Assembly: GCF_002217475.1 (NCBI RefSeq)
Contig: NZ_MUHH01000036.1
Location: 40,081 to 104,080, forward strand
Length of the DNA: 64,000 nucleotides
Direction of reading: 5' to 3'
Source: Flavobacterium tructae
GTDB lineage: Bacteria; Bacteroidota; Bacteroidia; Flavobacteriales; Flavobacteriaceae
Part shown: positions 42,737 to 53,300 of the stretch, one piece after another
Layout of the letters: every line of letters starts with the position of its first letter
How positions within the stretch are numbered: the first letter of the stretch is position 1
The notes under the pieces: model-generated
Databases searched by the model: none
The model's input: the letters and a program-made list of their open reading frames with translations, nothing else
What the model was told of the DNA's origin: nothing
Made by a program: the position numbers and the translations under genes

Positions 42737-43516
42737 ATGGTAAAACTAAAAAAGTATAACGGAGTTTTGAAACTTTTTGTTATATTCTTAACACTTTTTT
42801 TTATATTTTCCTGTAGCCAGAAAAATTATAATCTAACAAAAATTGAAGGAAAGCAACTTCCGATAACTGAAAAAGGAACTGAAACGCCTGCTATTGAGAA
42901 CTTTATTAAACCTTATCGTGATCATATTAATAAGGATTTAGATAATGTTCTGGCTTATTGCCCTGAAACTCTTGATAAAAGTACAGGGAAATGGCAAACC
43001 AGCATTGGTAACCTTATGGCTGATGTTTGTGTTAAAAGAGGAAACCTGGTTTTTGAGGCACGCGAGAAGAAAAAAATTGACTTGTGCTTACTAAATCATG
43101 GTGGTATACGAGCTATATTACCTAAAGGAAATGTAACCAACAGAACAGCATTTGAAATCATGCCTTTTGAAAACAGTATGGTGGTTATGGCTTTAAAAGG
43201 AGATCAGATTTTAGAAATGACTTCCTATATTATTAAAGCACAAAAAGCACAGCCTTTATCGGGTATGACTTTTACTATTGCAAAAGACAAGACTGCAAAG
43301 AATATTATGATTCAGGGAAAACCACTTGATCTTAATAAAATTTACTATGTAGCAACAAATGATTACTTGGCAAATGGCGGAGACAGTATGTCTTTTTTCG
43401 CAAAAAGTGTTCAAAAATATGATCTGAACTACAAACTGAGAGATGTATTAATTGATTACTTTAAAGAAGTTGATACGATTCCGGTAGCAAAAGACATCCG
43501 AATTACAGAAGAATAA
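42737..43516 (+). CDS. 5'-nucleotidase C-terminal domain lipoprotein (UshA-like, part 1)
   Basis: A 259-residue lipoprotein (hydrophobic start ending IFSCSQKNY). It consists of only the substrate-binding domain of the 5'-nucleotidase family: NHGGIRAILPKGNVT near residue 118 (the NGGxR motif) and ATNDYLANGGDSMSFF near 207 (GGD motif). The metallophosphatase domain is in the next gene, 27 bp downstream, so the two should combine to hydrolyse nucleotides or related phosphoesters in the cell envelope. It is transcribed divergently from the DUF6913-like gene. Confidence 0.88.
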   Translation: MVKLKKYNGVLKLFVIFLTLFFIFSCSQKNYNLTKIEGKQLPITEKGTETPAIENFIKPYRDHINKDLDNVLAYCPETLDKSTGKWQTSIGNLMADVCVKRGNLVFEAREKKKIDLCLLNHGGIRAILPKGNVTNRTAFEIMPFENSMVVMALKGDQILEMTSYIIKAQKAQPLSGMTFTIAKDKTAKNIMIQGKPLDLNKIYYVATNDYLANGGDSMSFFAKSVQKYDLNYKLRDVLIDYFKEVDTIPVAKDIRITEE

Positions 43517-43543
43517 AAATCCCATTTCGCAAAAACATACAAA

Positions 43544-44455
43544 ATGAAAAGAAGAGAATTTATCGAAAAAACAGCTGCAAGTACTGCCTTATTAAGTCTA
43601 GGTTTGTCGTTGAGCAGTTTTGAAAATAACGATATCAAACACTTAACCATTCTACATACTAACGATGTTCACAGCCATATTGATCCATTTCCGGCTGATG
43701 ATCCTCGTAATCCAAACAAAGGTGGTGTCTCACGCAGAGCCGCACTTATAGAAACGATTCGTAAAGAAAATCCAAATGTACTTTTACTGGATGCCGGTGA
43801 TATTTTTCAGGGAACTCCATACTTTAATTATTATGGAGGGGAATTGGAATTTAAACTGATGAGTATGATGAAGTACGACGCATCGACTATTGGAAACCAC
43901 GATTTCGACAATGGTCTTGACGGATTACACGCACAAATGCCTCACGCTAGTTTTGATTTTATCTGCTCGAACTACGATTTTAAAAATACGGTGATGAACG
44001 GTCTTGTAAAACCGTATAAAATTTTCAATAAAAACGGAATTAAAGTAGGTGTCTTTGGTTTAGGAATCGAGCTTGCCGGCTTAGTTGACAAACAAATGTA
44101 CAAAGAAACAATCTACAACAATCCTGTAGAAATTGCACAGGACATGACGCAATTGCTAAAGAAAGAAGAAAAATGTGATTTGGTTGTTTGCCTGTCACAC
44201 CTTGGATACAAATACAAAGACGATGAATCTAAAATTTGTGATTTAAAACTAGCTGCTCAAACTCAGGATATTGATTTGATTATCGGAGGTCATACACATA
44301 CTTTCTTAGACAAGCCAACTGTTGTAAAAAACAAAGCCAATCAGGATGTTTTGGTGAATCAGGTAGGCTGCTACGGAATCAATTTAGGAAGAATAGACTT
44401 TTACTTCGATAAGAACAAAGCTCACACAAACGAAGGGAAATCAATTATTATTTAG
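43544..44455 (+). CDS. 5'-nucleotidase metallophosphatase domain with Tat signal (UshA-like, part 2)
   Basis: A 303-residue metallophosphatase. The N-terminus MKRREFIEKTAASTALLSLG has a twin-arginine signal, so it is likely exported in folded form, perhaps with metals bound. The metal motifs are all present: LHTNDVHSHID near 33, LLDAGDIFQGTPYF near 81, TIGNHDFDNG near 117, CLSHLGYK near 222 and IIGGHTHTF near 249. Full UshA proteins have both domains in one chain of about 550 residues. The two genes are an operon, with the C-terminal part encoded first. Confidence 0.9.
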   Translation: MKRREFIEKTAASTALLSLGLSLSSFENNDIKHLTILHTNDVHSHIDPFPADDPRNPNKGGVSRRAALIETIRKENPNVLLLDAGDIFQGTPYFNYYGGELEFKLMSMMKYDASTIGNHDFDNGLDGLHAQMPHASFDFICSNYDFKNTVMNGLVKPYKIFNKNGIKVGVFGLGIELAGLVDKQMYKETIYNNPVEIAQDMTQLLKKEEKCDLVVCLSHLGYKYKDDESKICDLKLAAQTQDIDLIIGGHTHTFLDKPTVVKNKANQDVLVNQVGCYGINLGRIDFYFDKNKAHTNEGKSIII

Positions 44456-45140
44456 CGTTTTTCTTTTTTTTGGTTTTCGTTTTTTCCAGGAAATACTCGA
44501 CCATAAAAAAGTACGCTAAAATTTGAGTGACATCCCGGATCAATACCAGGACTACGGAATAGGAAAAGTATTCATTGAAAATATAGAATATATCTGAAAA
44601 GATATAGGAAATTGCCATTAATGACATGAGTAACGCTAAGTAGGTTCCTTTTGTAATATAACTAATGAAGGACAAACAACTTAACACACTTAAGACAATT
44701 CCGTAGATCATATAGATCAAACTAAATCGTTTCATATTATCAAATTGCATTCCTAGTGCTGATACTAAAAGATATACGATAAAAATAACTACTATAGAAA
44801 CTGGAAGAAAATCTTTTTTTTCCAGTTTTATTTTTTCATGCCCTCCCAGATAAAGTCGGATAATTAAAAGGTAAACGACCAGAAAGCACAAGACTCCCCC
44901 TAGTTCAGAACTTTCGATATCCATTAGATTAAATACCTGACCGATAAAGCTGAATAAAAAGATAACCCCTTCGATTTTACCGATATTGAATTCGGTGCTA
45001 ATCAAAAAGTAAATAAAAATCGAAGGAATTACAATGGCTTTGGCATAAGTCGCAAATAAAAACAGCTCGGTCCAGTCAAAAATGGCCGTGCACAATAATG
45101 CTAAAAAAAATAAAATCAACGACGGTTTATTCGCTTTCAT
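44448..45140 (-). CDS. YhhN-like multi-pass membrane protein
   Basis: A 230-residue protein with about eight hydrophobic helices, for example FFLALLCTAIFDWTELFLFATY and a series to FFMVEYFLEKTKTKKKK. The size, helix count and motif placement (AISYIFSDIFYIFNEY) resemble the YhhN/TMEM86 lysoplasmalogenase family, but the match is weak. It overlaps the ligA stop by 14 bp, so it is translated from the ligA mRNA; it also overlaps the opposite-strand nucleotidase gene by 8 bp. Confidence 0.6.
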   Translation of the reverse strand: MKANKPSLILFFLALLCTAIFDWTELFLFATYAKAIVIPSIFIYFLISTEFNIGKIEGVIFLFSFIGQVFNLMDIESSELGGVLCFLVVYLLIIRLYLGGHEKIKLEKKDFLPVSIVVIFIVYLLVSALGMQFDNMKRFSLIYMIYGIVLSVLSCLSFISYITKGTYLALLMSLMAISYIFSDIFYIFNEYFSYSVVLVLIRDVTQILAYFFMVEYFLEKTKTKKKKNAK

Positions 45141-47133
45141 TTAGTTTGTTTATAAAATCTTCTTCAGACAGAATAGGGATATTTAATTTACTGGCTTTTT
45201 CTAATTTTGCCGGTCCCATATTATCTCCTGCGACAACAAAATCTGTTTTTGCCGAAATAGAGCTTCCTACCTTACCTCCATTGTCTTCAATAGTTTTCTT
45301 CAATTCGTCTCTGGAGAATTGAGTAAAAACTCCTGAAACTACAAATGTTTTTCCGATAAATTTTTCAGTGGCATTCGGGTTTATCTTCTCTACAATTTCA
45401 AACTGAATGCCGTAACTTTTGAGACGGTCTATAATTTCCTGATTCTCTTTATTCTCAAAAAACTCAATTACACTTTTGGCAATTCTTTCTCCAATTTCAT
45501 CTACCAAAATCAAATCCATCAGTGTGGCCTGACGTAATGCATCAATATTTTTGTAATGTTTCGCCAGTTTTTTGGCTACCGTTTCACCTACAAAACGAAT
45601 TCCTAAGGCAAAAAGAACGCTTTCAAATGGGATTTCTTTTGATTTCTCTACTCCTTTTACCAGATTCTCGGCAGATTTTTGCGCCATTCTCTCTAAAGGT
45701 AAAATATCTTCTACTTTTAATTCATACAAATCGGCATAATTGTGCACCAATCCATTGTTAAAAAGCAAAGCAACTGTTTCGCCACCAAGCCCTTCAATAT
45801 CCATTGCTTTTCTTGAAATGTAATGTTGAACCCTTCCAATAATCTGCGGTGGGCACCCATAAAAGTTAGGGCAATAGTGATTGGCTTCTCCTTCATTTCG
45901 AATCAATTCGGTTTGACATTCCGGACAATGTGTGATGTATGCAGTAACTTCTGAATCTTCTGGGCGTTTGGACAGGTCGACGGCAATTATTTTTGGAATG
46001 ATCTCTCCTCCTTTTTCTACAAAAACGGTGTCATTGATTCTGATATCCAATTTTTCAATCTGATCTGCATTGTGCAAAGAGGCTCTTTTTACAATGGTTC
46101 CAGCCAGCTGTACCGGCTCTAAATTGGCTACAGGAGTTATTGCTCCCGTACGGCCTACCTGATATGAAATAGACTGAAGTGTGGTCGAAACCTGTTCTGA
46201 TTTGAATTTATAAGCTATGGCCCAACGTGGAGATTTTGCAGTGTATCCTAATTCTTCCTGATGCTGAATGCTGTTTACTTTTACGACTACACCATCGGTT
46301 TCGTAAGGTAAATTATGACGGTGTACGTCCCAATAATCAATGAAGTCGAAAACTTCCTGCATATTTTGCACCAGTTTTGCTTCGTTAGGCACTTTGAATC
46401 CCCAATTTCTGGCTGATTCCAATCCTTCAAACTGGGAAGTAAACGGGAGATTGTTTCCTGTAACGAAATACAACAAACATTCTAACGGACGTTTAGCGAC
46501 CTCAGCACTATCCTGTAATTTCAAACTTCCTGAAGCTGTATTTCTTGGATTTGAATACGGTGTTTCACCTATTTCAATTAAATCCTGATTCATTTTTTCG
46601 AAACCGGCAAAAGGCAGAATTATTTCTCCTCTAATATCAAATTTATCCGGGTAGTTCCCTTTTAATTGTAAAGGAATCGATTTTATGGTTTTGATGTTGT
46701 TGGTTACCTCATCTCCCTGAAAACCGTCTCCTCTTGTTAAAGCCTGAACCAGTTTTCCGTTTTCATAAGTAATACTGATCGAAGCTCCATCGTATTTTAA
46801 TTCGCAGGTATATTGCAGATCTACATTTCCTAAAACTTTCTGAATTCTGGCTTCCCAATCCAGTAAATCTTCTTTAGAATAGGAGTTATCCAAAGAATAC
46901 ATCCTGTACTGGTGTGCAATTGTTTTAAAATTCTTGGTCACGGCACCTCCTACTCTTTGAGTTGGGGAATTTTCATCAAAAAACTCAGGATGTTTATTTT
47001 CTAAATCCTGAAGTTCCTTTAACTTAATATCAAAATCATAATCAGAAATTGTAGCGTTGTCTAACACGTAATAATTGTAATTGTGCTGATTAAGTTCGTT
47101 TCGTAAAGTCTGAATTGTTTCTTGAATACTCAT
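45127..47133 (-). CDS. ligA: NAD-dependent DNA ligase
   Basis: It seals nicks in DNA with NAD as AMP donor. The 668-residue protein has the adenylation Lys in CELKYDGASISI near 116, the zinc-finger Cys in HCPECQTELI and HYCPNFYGCPPQ near residues 405-430, helix-hairpin-helix repeats near 510-575, and a BRCT domain at the end (GKTFVVSGVFTQFSRDELK, about 594-660). Length is normal. A -7 element lies upstream. It heads a two-gene unit with the YhhN-like gene. Confidence 0.97.
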   Translation of the reverse strand: MSIQETIQTLRNELNQHNYNYYVLDNATISDYDFDIKLKELQDLENKHPEFFDENSPTQRVGGAVTKNFKTIAHQYRMYSLDNSYSKEDLLDWEARIQKVLGNVDLQYTCELKYDGASISITYENGKLVQALTRGDGFQGDEVTNNIKTIKSIPLQLKGNYPDKFDIRGEIILPFAGFEKMNQDLIEIGETPYSNPRNTASGSLKLQDSAEVAKRPLECLLYFVTGNNLPFTSQFEGLESARNWGFKVPNEAKLVQNMQEVFDFIDYWDVHRHNLPYETDGVVVKVNSIQHQEELGYTAKSPRWAIAYKFKSEQVSTTLQSISYQVGRTGAITPVANLEPVQLAGTIVKRASLHNADQIEKLDIRINDTVFVEKGGEIIPKIIAVDLSKRPEDSEVTAYITHCPECQTELIRNEGEANHYCPNFYGCPPQIIGRVQHYISRKAMDIEGLGGETVALLFNNGLVHNYADLYELKVEDILPLERMAQKSAENLVKGVEKSKEIPFESVLFALGIRFVGETVAKKLAKHYKNIDALRQATLMDLILVDEIGERIAKSVIEFFENKENQEIIDRLKSYGIQFEIVEKINPNATEKFIGKTFVVSGVFTQFSRDELKKTIEDNGGKVGSSISAKTDFVVAGDNMGPAKLEKASKLNIPILSEEDFINKLNESE

Positions 47134-47178
47134 AAGATTTTAAAATACCGGAGGTTTTGATTTTGAATAATTGAATAC

Positions 47179-47186
47179 CAAAATTA
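47179..47186 (-). promoter_or_regulatory. Promoter -7 element of ligA
   Basis: TAATTTTG on the minus strand matches TAnnTTTG and lies 46 bp before the ATG. The nearest upstream TTTG is only 14 nt away, which is shorter than usual. Confidence 0.45.
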
Positions 47187-47236
47187 GGATTATTTTTGTT
47201 CAAAAACAGTAAAATCCGAAAGTTTTATAAACTCAA

Positions 47237-47268
47237 AAATCAAGTTGCAAAAAGATGCAACTTGATTT
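47237..47268 (-). terminator. Terminator after the adhesin / SprF / OmpA operon
   Basis: AAATCAAGTTGCA and TGCAACTTGATTT form a 13-bp stem with a 6-nt loop and T tracts at both ends. It lies about 110 bp beyond the OmpA-like stop. The region between them (47269-47379) shows nothing else. Confidence 0.8.
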
Positions 47269-47379
47269 TCTTCCTGCCCATTCTTCTTAAAAAAGAATTA
47301 ATAAAAACCAACTTCCAAATGGTTTCTTCATTTTACAAATTCAAACTAACAATCCAATCATTAGCCTAAAAATGTAACT

Positions 47380-49317
47380 CTATTTTTGAATTATAATAAA
47401 GTCTGAGCGTCTGTTTAACAAATGTTCCGCCTCGGTACATTTTACACCATTTTTGCATTTATTGATCGGACGGCTTTCACCGTAACCAATAGCACTTTCG
47501 ATTCTTGCAGTATCAATACCTTGTGAAAGGATATAATCACGTGTTGATTTAGCTCTATTATCTGAGAGTTTCAGGTTATAAGCATCTTTACCTCTGGAAT
47601 CGGTATGGGACTCAATTTTGATGCGGATTTTAGGAAATTTTCGCATCACAAACACTACTTTATCCAGCTCAGTGGCTGCCAAAGGTGTAATATTGTATTT
47701 GTCGTAATCAAAATAGATCGGATTAACGTCTACTTTTTCGACTCCTTGTTTTTTCACTACCAGGTCATCATAATTACTGAGCTCAAAATCAACATCGGTA
47801 ATTTCGGCTTCATTGATCTTGGTTGTTGCAACCTTTTTTTCGTCGTCACTGTAATTAAACTTTGAAGCTACCAAGCGAACCGCTTTATTGCAAGGAACTG
47901 TTACCGCATATTTACCGTCAAAATTGGTTTTAGTTTCCGCCAAAACTTCATTGTACGGATCATAAGCTATTATAGTTACATCGGCTAAAAGTGCTTTTGA
48001 TTTATGATCGATTGCTTTACCTGAAATATTCTGATTGCAAACGGGTTGACCTTTAGTAAAGGAATAAATATCATCATCTCCTTTTCCTCCTGCTCTGTTG
48101 GAAGATACATAGCCATAACTTCCCGTTTTATCAATCACAAAAGTAAAATCATCTTTATTACTGTTTATCGGAGCTCCCAAATTTTTCGGTATCGAAAAGC
48201 TTCCATCGGATAACATTTTACTTTCGTACACATCTAAATCTCCTAAACCATAATGTCCGTCTGAAGAAAAATAAAGTGTTCCGTTACGAAAGAATGGAAA
48301 AAGATCATTTCCTAATGTGTTAATTTTTAGCCCTAAATTTTGAGGGGAACTCATGGTTCCGTCGTTTGCAATTTTCACAACATACAAATCGGTTTCTCCA
48401 TAGCCGCCCGGCATATCGGAAGCGAAGAAGAGTAATTTACCGTCGTCACTTAAACTAGGATGCCCAACAGAATAATCATCACTATCAAAGAAAATCTTTT
48501 GCGGGTTTTCTACCTTTCCGTCTACCAAAGATCCTTTTAGAATTTGGAAGTTGTTGATTCTGTCCTGGTCGACTACTAATTTGTTTTTCTTGACAATATT
48601 AGACGTATAGTAAATTGTTTTTCCGCTGGCATCAAAAGAGGCGGTTGCTTCGTGATATTTAGTCATCACGTTAGGGATAAACAGTTTTTCGTTAAATAAA
48701 CCTCCATCAGCGGGATTTCGTTCGGCTACATACAAATTAAGAAAAGGCTGATTGTTCCAGTTGTAAAGTTTATCGGCAAACTTCGTAGTATCTCTGGCCG
48801 ATGAAAATACGATTCGGTCCTGAAAAAATGTAGCTCCAAAATCAGATTTACCGGTATTAATATCTAAGTTTCTAGTGTCGTACAAAGACTTAGTTTTGGC
48901 CAGACTGTCTAATTGTTTTTTCTGAGCAACATACCGATTGATCTCTTTCTGATCTCCTTTTTTATTGAGATATTCTTTGGTAATTTTATCGGCTTCATCA
49001 TAATCCATAACAGATTTCAAGCACTGAATATAGCGCAGGTAATAAATGTCGGTCAGATTATTCCCTTGTATCTGATAGAGTCTTTTATACCATCGAAGCG
49101 CATTTCTTCCATCGGAAATAAAATAATAAGAATCTGCCGCATTTTTTATGGTTTGTGCTGTTGGATTCTCTATATTCTGCAAACACTCTTCATAAGCTTT
49201 AGAAGCATCTAGATAAGAGAAATTTCGAAACAATGCATCGGCTTTTTTTAAATTAGTCTTTTGAGCAAAACCAAAGGTAATGCTCAAGACTAAACTGAGG
49301 ATATATAGTTTTTTCAT
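47380..49317 (-). CDS. PorE-like OmpA family protein with TPR and PD40 propeller
   Basis: A 645-residue exported protein (signal MKKLYILSLVLSITFGFAQ). Domains in order: TPR-like repeats (about 25-140), a PD40/WD40-like beta propeller (about 190-430, for example GHPSLSDDGKLLFFAS and FPFFRNGTLYFSSDG), a carboxypeptidase-regulatory-like beta sandwich (ISGKAIDHKSKALLADVTI, about 435-515) and an OmpA peptidoglycan-binding domain (about 535-645, with KIRIKIESHTDSRGKDAYN). It would anchor surface or T9SS complexes to the peptidoglycan. It follows the SprF-like gene by 12 bp. Confidence 0.9.
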   Translation of the reverse strand: MKKLYILSLVLSITFGFAQKTNLKKADALFRNFSYLDASKAYEECLQNIENPTAQTIKNAADSYYFISDGRNALRWYKRLYQIQGNNLTDIYYLRYIQCLKSVMDYDEADKITKEYLNKKGDQKEINRYVAQKKQLDSLAKTKSLYDTRNLDINTGKSDFGATFFQDRIVFSSARDTTKFADKLYNWNNQPFLNLYVAERNPADGGLFNEKLFIPNVMTKYHEATASFDASGKTIYYTSNIVKKNKLVVDQDRINNFQILKGSLVDGKVENPQKIFFDSDDYSVGHPSLSDDGKLLFFASDMPGGYGETDLYVVKIANDGTMSSPQNLGLKINTLGNDLFPFFRNGTLYFSSDGHYGLGDLDVYESKMLSDGSFSIPKNLGAPINSNKDDFTFVIDKTGSYGYVSSNRAGGKGDDDIYSFTKGQPVCNQNISGKAIDHKSKALLADVTIIAYDPYNEVLAETKTNFDGKYAVTVPCNKAVRLVASKFNYSDDEKKVATTKINEAEITDVDFELSNYDDLVVKKQGVEKVDVNPIYFDYDKYNITPLAATELDKVVFVMRKFPKIRIKIESHTDSRGKDAYNLKLSDNRAKSTRDYILSQGIDTARIESAIGYGESRPINKCKNGVKCTEAEHLLNRRSDFIIIQK

Positions 49318-49329
49318 AGGATTTATGTT

Positions 49330-50262
49330 TTAGAAGAATCGAGGTGATTTGATTTTACTTTGTTTTCTAGTAAACTGATAACGCAAGATGATCTCATGTG
49401 ATCCATCATTGTATTTATTCAAATCACTAACGGTATAATCAAAAGCATACCCTGCATAAAAACTTCTGGATATCTGAAAACCTGCCAGAATACTTATCGA
49501 GTCGTCTGTTCGGTAAGATCCACCTATTACAAACTTTTCTGCTATCATAAAATTTGCCGAGATATCAGCAGTAAGTGGTGCTCCACTCACTGCTTTTACC
49601 AAAAATGCCGGCTTAAATTTTAAGTTTGGATTCAAATCAAAAACATAACCTCCCATCAGGTAGTAATGCAATCGATCGTACGATATAGACTCCTGAATAT
49701 CATCGTAATAATCACTTTTAATAAAGCTTGGAACTGAAAGACCAACATACCATTTGTTAGTGTAATAGTACACCCCTGCTCCTACAGCCAGTTTCAATTG
49801 ATTATTAATATTCTGATTCAGTAATACATCATTATTGTTATAGAATCGTCCTTTTGACCAATCTACGTTTAACATTCGCATACCTGCTTTTAATCCAAAC
49901 GCAAGTCTTTTTTCATATCCTAAAGGAATTGAATAAGCGAAGTTCCCGTCGATATACAACTCGTTTGACGGACCAATTTTGTCGTTAACAACACTTAATC
50001 CTAAACCAATCATCTCGTTTCGAAGAGGTGAATGAACAGAGAATGATTGTGTTTCGGGTGCTCCATCGATTCCAACCCATTGCGAACGATGTAAAAGTGT
50101 CGCCTCGATGGTTCCGGTAGATCCAGCATAAGCTGGATTCACCGACATCGTATTGTACATGTATTGCGTGTACTCCGGATCCTGTTGTGCACTGGCACAA
50201 AATGTGATAAAAGAACATATTAAAATAAAATACGTTTCTATTGATTTTATATATAGTTTCAT
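49330..50262 (-). CDS. PorP/SprF family type IX secretion membrane protein
   Basis: A 310-residue outer membrane barrel (signal region ends ITFCASAQQ). The N-terminal DPEYTQYMYNTMSVNPAYAG is the family hallmark, followed by RSQWVGIDGAPETQSFSVHSPL and a barrel that closes with SHEIILRYQFTRKQ. In Flavobacterium johnsoniae SprF is needed for secretion of the adhesin SprB, which has a type B C-terminal domain, and paralogues pair with other type B cargo. Here it lies 46 bp after the giant type B protein, so it is surely that protein's dedicated partner. Confidence 0.93.
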   Translation of the reverse strand: MKLYIKSIETYFILICSFITFCASAQQDPEYTQYMYNTMSVNPAYAGSTGTIEATLLHRSQWVGIDGAPETQSFSVHSPLRNEMIGLGLSVVNDKIGPSNELYIDGNFAYSIPLGYEKRLAFGLKAGMRMLNVDWSKGRFYNNNDVLLNQNINNQLKLAVGAGVYYYTNKWYVGLSVPSFIKSDYYDDIQESISYDRLHYYLMGGYVFDLNPNLKFKPAFLVKAVSGAPLTADISANFMIAEKFVIGGSYRTDDSISILAGFQISRSFYAGYAFDYTVSDLNKYNDGSHEIILRYQFTRKQSKIKSPRFF

Positions 50263-50308
50263 AACGATACTTATTAAGTTTAATTAATTAGATGATTAAT
50301 ACGGCTGC

Positions 50309-53300
50309 TTATCTCATTATAGATAACCATCCTTTTTTAACCGTTCCGTCTCCTATTGCTATCACATAGAAATAAGTACCTGTTGGCAACATATCTCCTC
50401 TGTTGATAACTCCGGATACATTAGCGGTTCCGTCCCAATCATTTTCATAATGTTGTTTACTATATACTAATGAACCGTATCTGTTATACACTTTCAACTC
50501 ATTATTTGGATAAGTTTCGATACAATCAATTCTGAACAAATCATTTGCCCCGTCATTGTTTGGAGTAAATTCATTGTAAACGGTCAAACAAATTGGTTCA
50601 ACAGAAACTGAAGCCGAGTTATTTGATGCATCTACATCTAACGGAGTGGAAGTCTCGACAGTTGCAACGCTTAAGTATTTACCACCTGGCAATACTTCTG
50701 CTACAATTGTAAGGACAACACTTTGTCCTGCATTCAACGTTGGAATCGTCCAAATTTGAGATAACAAACTGTAAGTTCCTACAGTTGCAGATGCGCTTAT
50801 CAAATTATATCCGCTAGGTAATAAATCGCTTACTATCGTATTGATAAAGTTACCCTGACCAATATTATTTACTGTTACAGTAAATGTTATCTGATCACCA
50901 AAATTAGGCTTAGGATTGCTAACTGTATTGGTTATTGTTAGATCAGAACAAGTTGCTACAATTACATTTAATGATTTTGTAGTTCTCTCGTTACAAGTAT
51001 TAATATACTCAACCTCAACTTTACCCGGTCCGATATCTGACCAGGAAATGGTTACAGAACCATCGTTAAGTCCTCCGCCTGAAGTAATTGTTCCGTTAGA
51101 AACTGACCATACATAATTTGATTTTCCATTGGCAATCGAATAAGTAACTCCCTGAAATACACATGGCGTATCATCTGTTGTTGTGATAGGAACCAATGCA
51201 TCATTGTTAAAGGTAACAATCACCGCTAATCTCGGAACTGCTCCACAGCCATTAGTAATGTTCCCTTGTGCCGCAGCATAATAAGTTGCCGCAACAAGAG
51301 GTGTATTCGCTGCCAAAGGAGTTCCTCCAGATGCAGTGGTATACCAAACAATGTTAGCCTCATTTACTACAATATCCTGAACTGTTGGCGCTGCTGATAA
51401 ACAAAATACCTGTGTCGTTCTTGGAGTAGTAACACTAAGCGGTACGTTTACCGTTACTGCAACGGCCAGTCTAATTGGATTTTCACAACCAGAACTGCTT
51501 GCGATTACGCCATAATAAGTACCAGTAGCTAAAGCTGTAGTTGCCGGAATAGCAGTTCCGCCTGTTGGAGTACTGTACCAGATTACACCGGATTCATTCA
51601 CTTGAATGTTAGACACTTTTGGTGCATCTACCGAACAGAAGTTTTGAGTTGCTGCATTAGTTGTAGGTGTCGCCATTGGGGTTACAATGGTAATGACAAC
51701 CTGCAAACGATTAGCACTTTTACATCCTGTTACCGGATCTGTAAGCTCTCCGTAATAGGTACCGGAAGTTAAAGCGGTTGTCAATGGAATTGCTGTTCCG
51801 CCTGTTACGCTACTAAACCATGCTACATTACTCTCGTTAACCTGAATACTTGCAAAGGTAGGAGCGCTTGTAGAACAGAAATTCTGAGTCGCCGCAGTTG
51901 TAGTTGGATCTTTAGAAATTCCAATAGTTACCGTAACTTTTAATCTCACACTGCTTTCACAACCGGATACCGGATCTTTTATCGCTGCATAATAATCACC
52001 ATTTACTAGTGGTGTAGTTCCCGCAACGACAGTTCCGCCAGTTGCAGTGGTATACCACACGATGTTGCTTCCGTTTACTTGAATGTTAGCAACCGTTGGA
52101 TTATTTCCTGAGCAGAATACCTGAGTGGCAGCTGTTGTTGTTGGCGTACCCGGATCGATTACATTAACATTTACTGTTAATCTCACAGCACTTTCACATC
52201 CTGATACAGGATCTTTTATCACTGCATAATAAGTACCACTGGTTAAAGCTGTAGTAGAAGGAATCACTGTTCCTCCGGTTAGCGCAGTATACCAAACTAT
52301 GTTTGCCTGATTGAATTGAACACTCGCAAACGTTGGTGCATTTACCGTACAGAACGTTTGTGTTCCTGCTGTTACTAAAGTTGGTGTTCCCGGATTAGCA
52401 ACATTGATCGTTACCGCTAATCTTACGGCGCTTTCACAGTTTGTAACTGGGTCTTTAATTACTGCATAATAAGTACCGCTGGTTAAAGCTGTGGTTGATG
52501 CAATCACTGTTCCTCCAGTCAGCGCTGTATACCAGACAATATTAGCCTGATTAAACTGAACACTGGCAAAGGTTGGTGCATTTACTAAACAGAAGTTTTG
52601 CGTTCCTGCTGTAACTAATGTTGGTGTACCAGGATCAGTAACATTAATTGTAATTGGTAATCTTTCGGTACTTTCACATCCTGATACCGGATCTATAACC
52701 GCAGCATAATAAATTCCCGTAGTTAAAGCTGTTGTAGAAGGAATTATAGTTCCTCCGGTTAAAGCTGTGTACCAAACAATATTGGCGGCAACGGCAGGAC
52801 TTACGTCGATTGTTGCAAAAGTTGGTGCATTTACCAAACAGAAATCCTGAGTAGTTTTGGTAATAATTGGTGCTTCAGGATCGGTTACAATAATGATAAT
52901 CGCCAATCTCACATTACTCTCACAAAGAGTTACCGGATCTTTGATTGCAGCATAATATGTACCACTTGTCAATGCTGTAGTCGATGGAATTAAAATTCCT
53001 CCGGTTAAGGCAGTGTACCAAACTATATTGGCCGCAACAGCTGGACTTACGTCAATCGACGCAAAAGTTGGTGCGTTGAACAAACAGAAATTCTGAGTTG
53101 TTTTTGTAATCACAGGAGTTCCCGGATCGGTTACATTGATAGTAATCGCTAATCTGACAGCACTTTCACAAAGAGTTGTCGGATCTTTGATTGCAGCGTA
53201 GTAAACTCCAGTGGTCAAAGCTGTTGTGGATGGAATTAAGACCCCTCCGGTCAACGTCGTGTACCAAACAATATTGGCGGCAACAGCAGGACTTACATCA

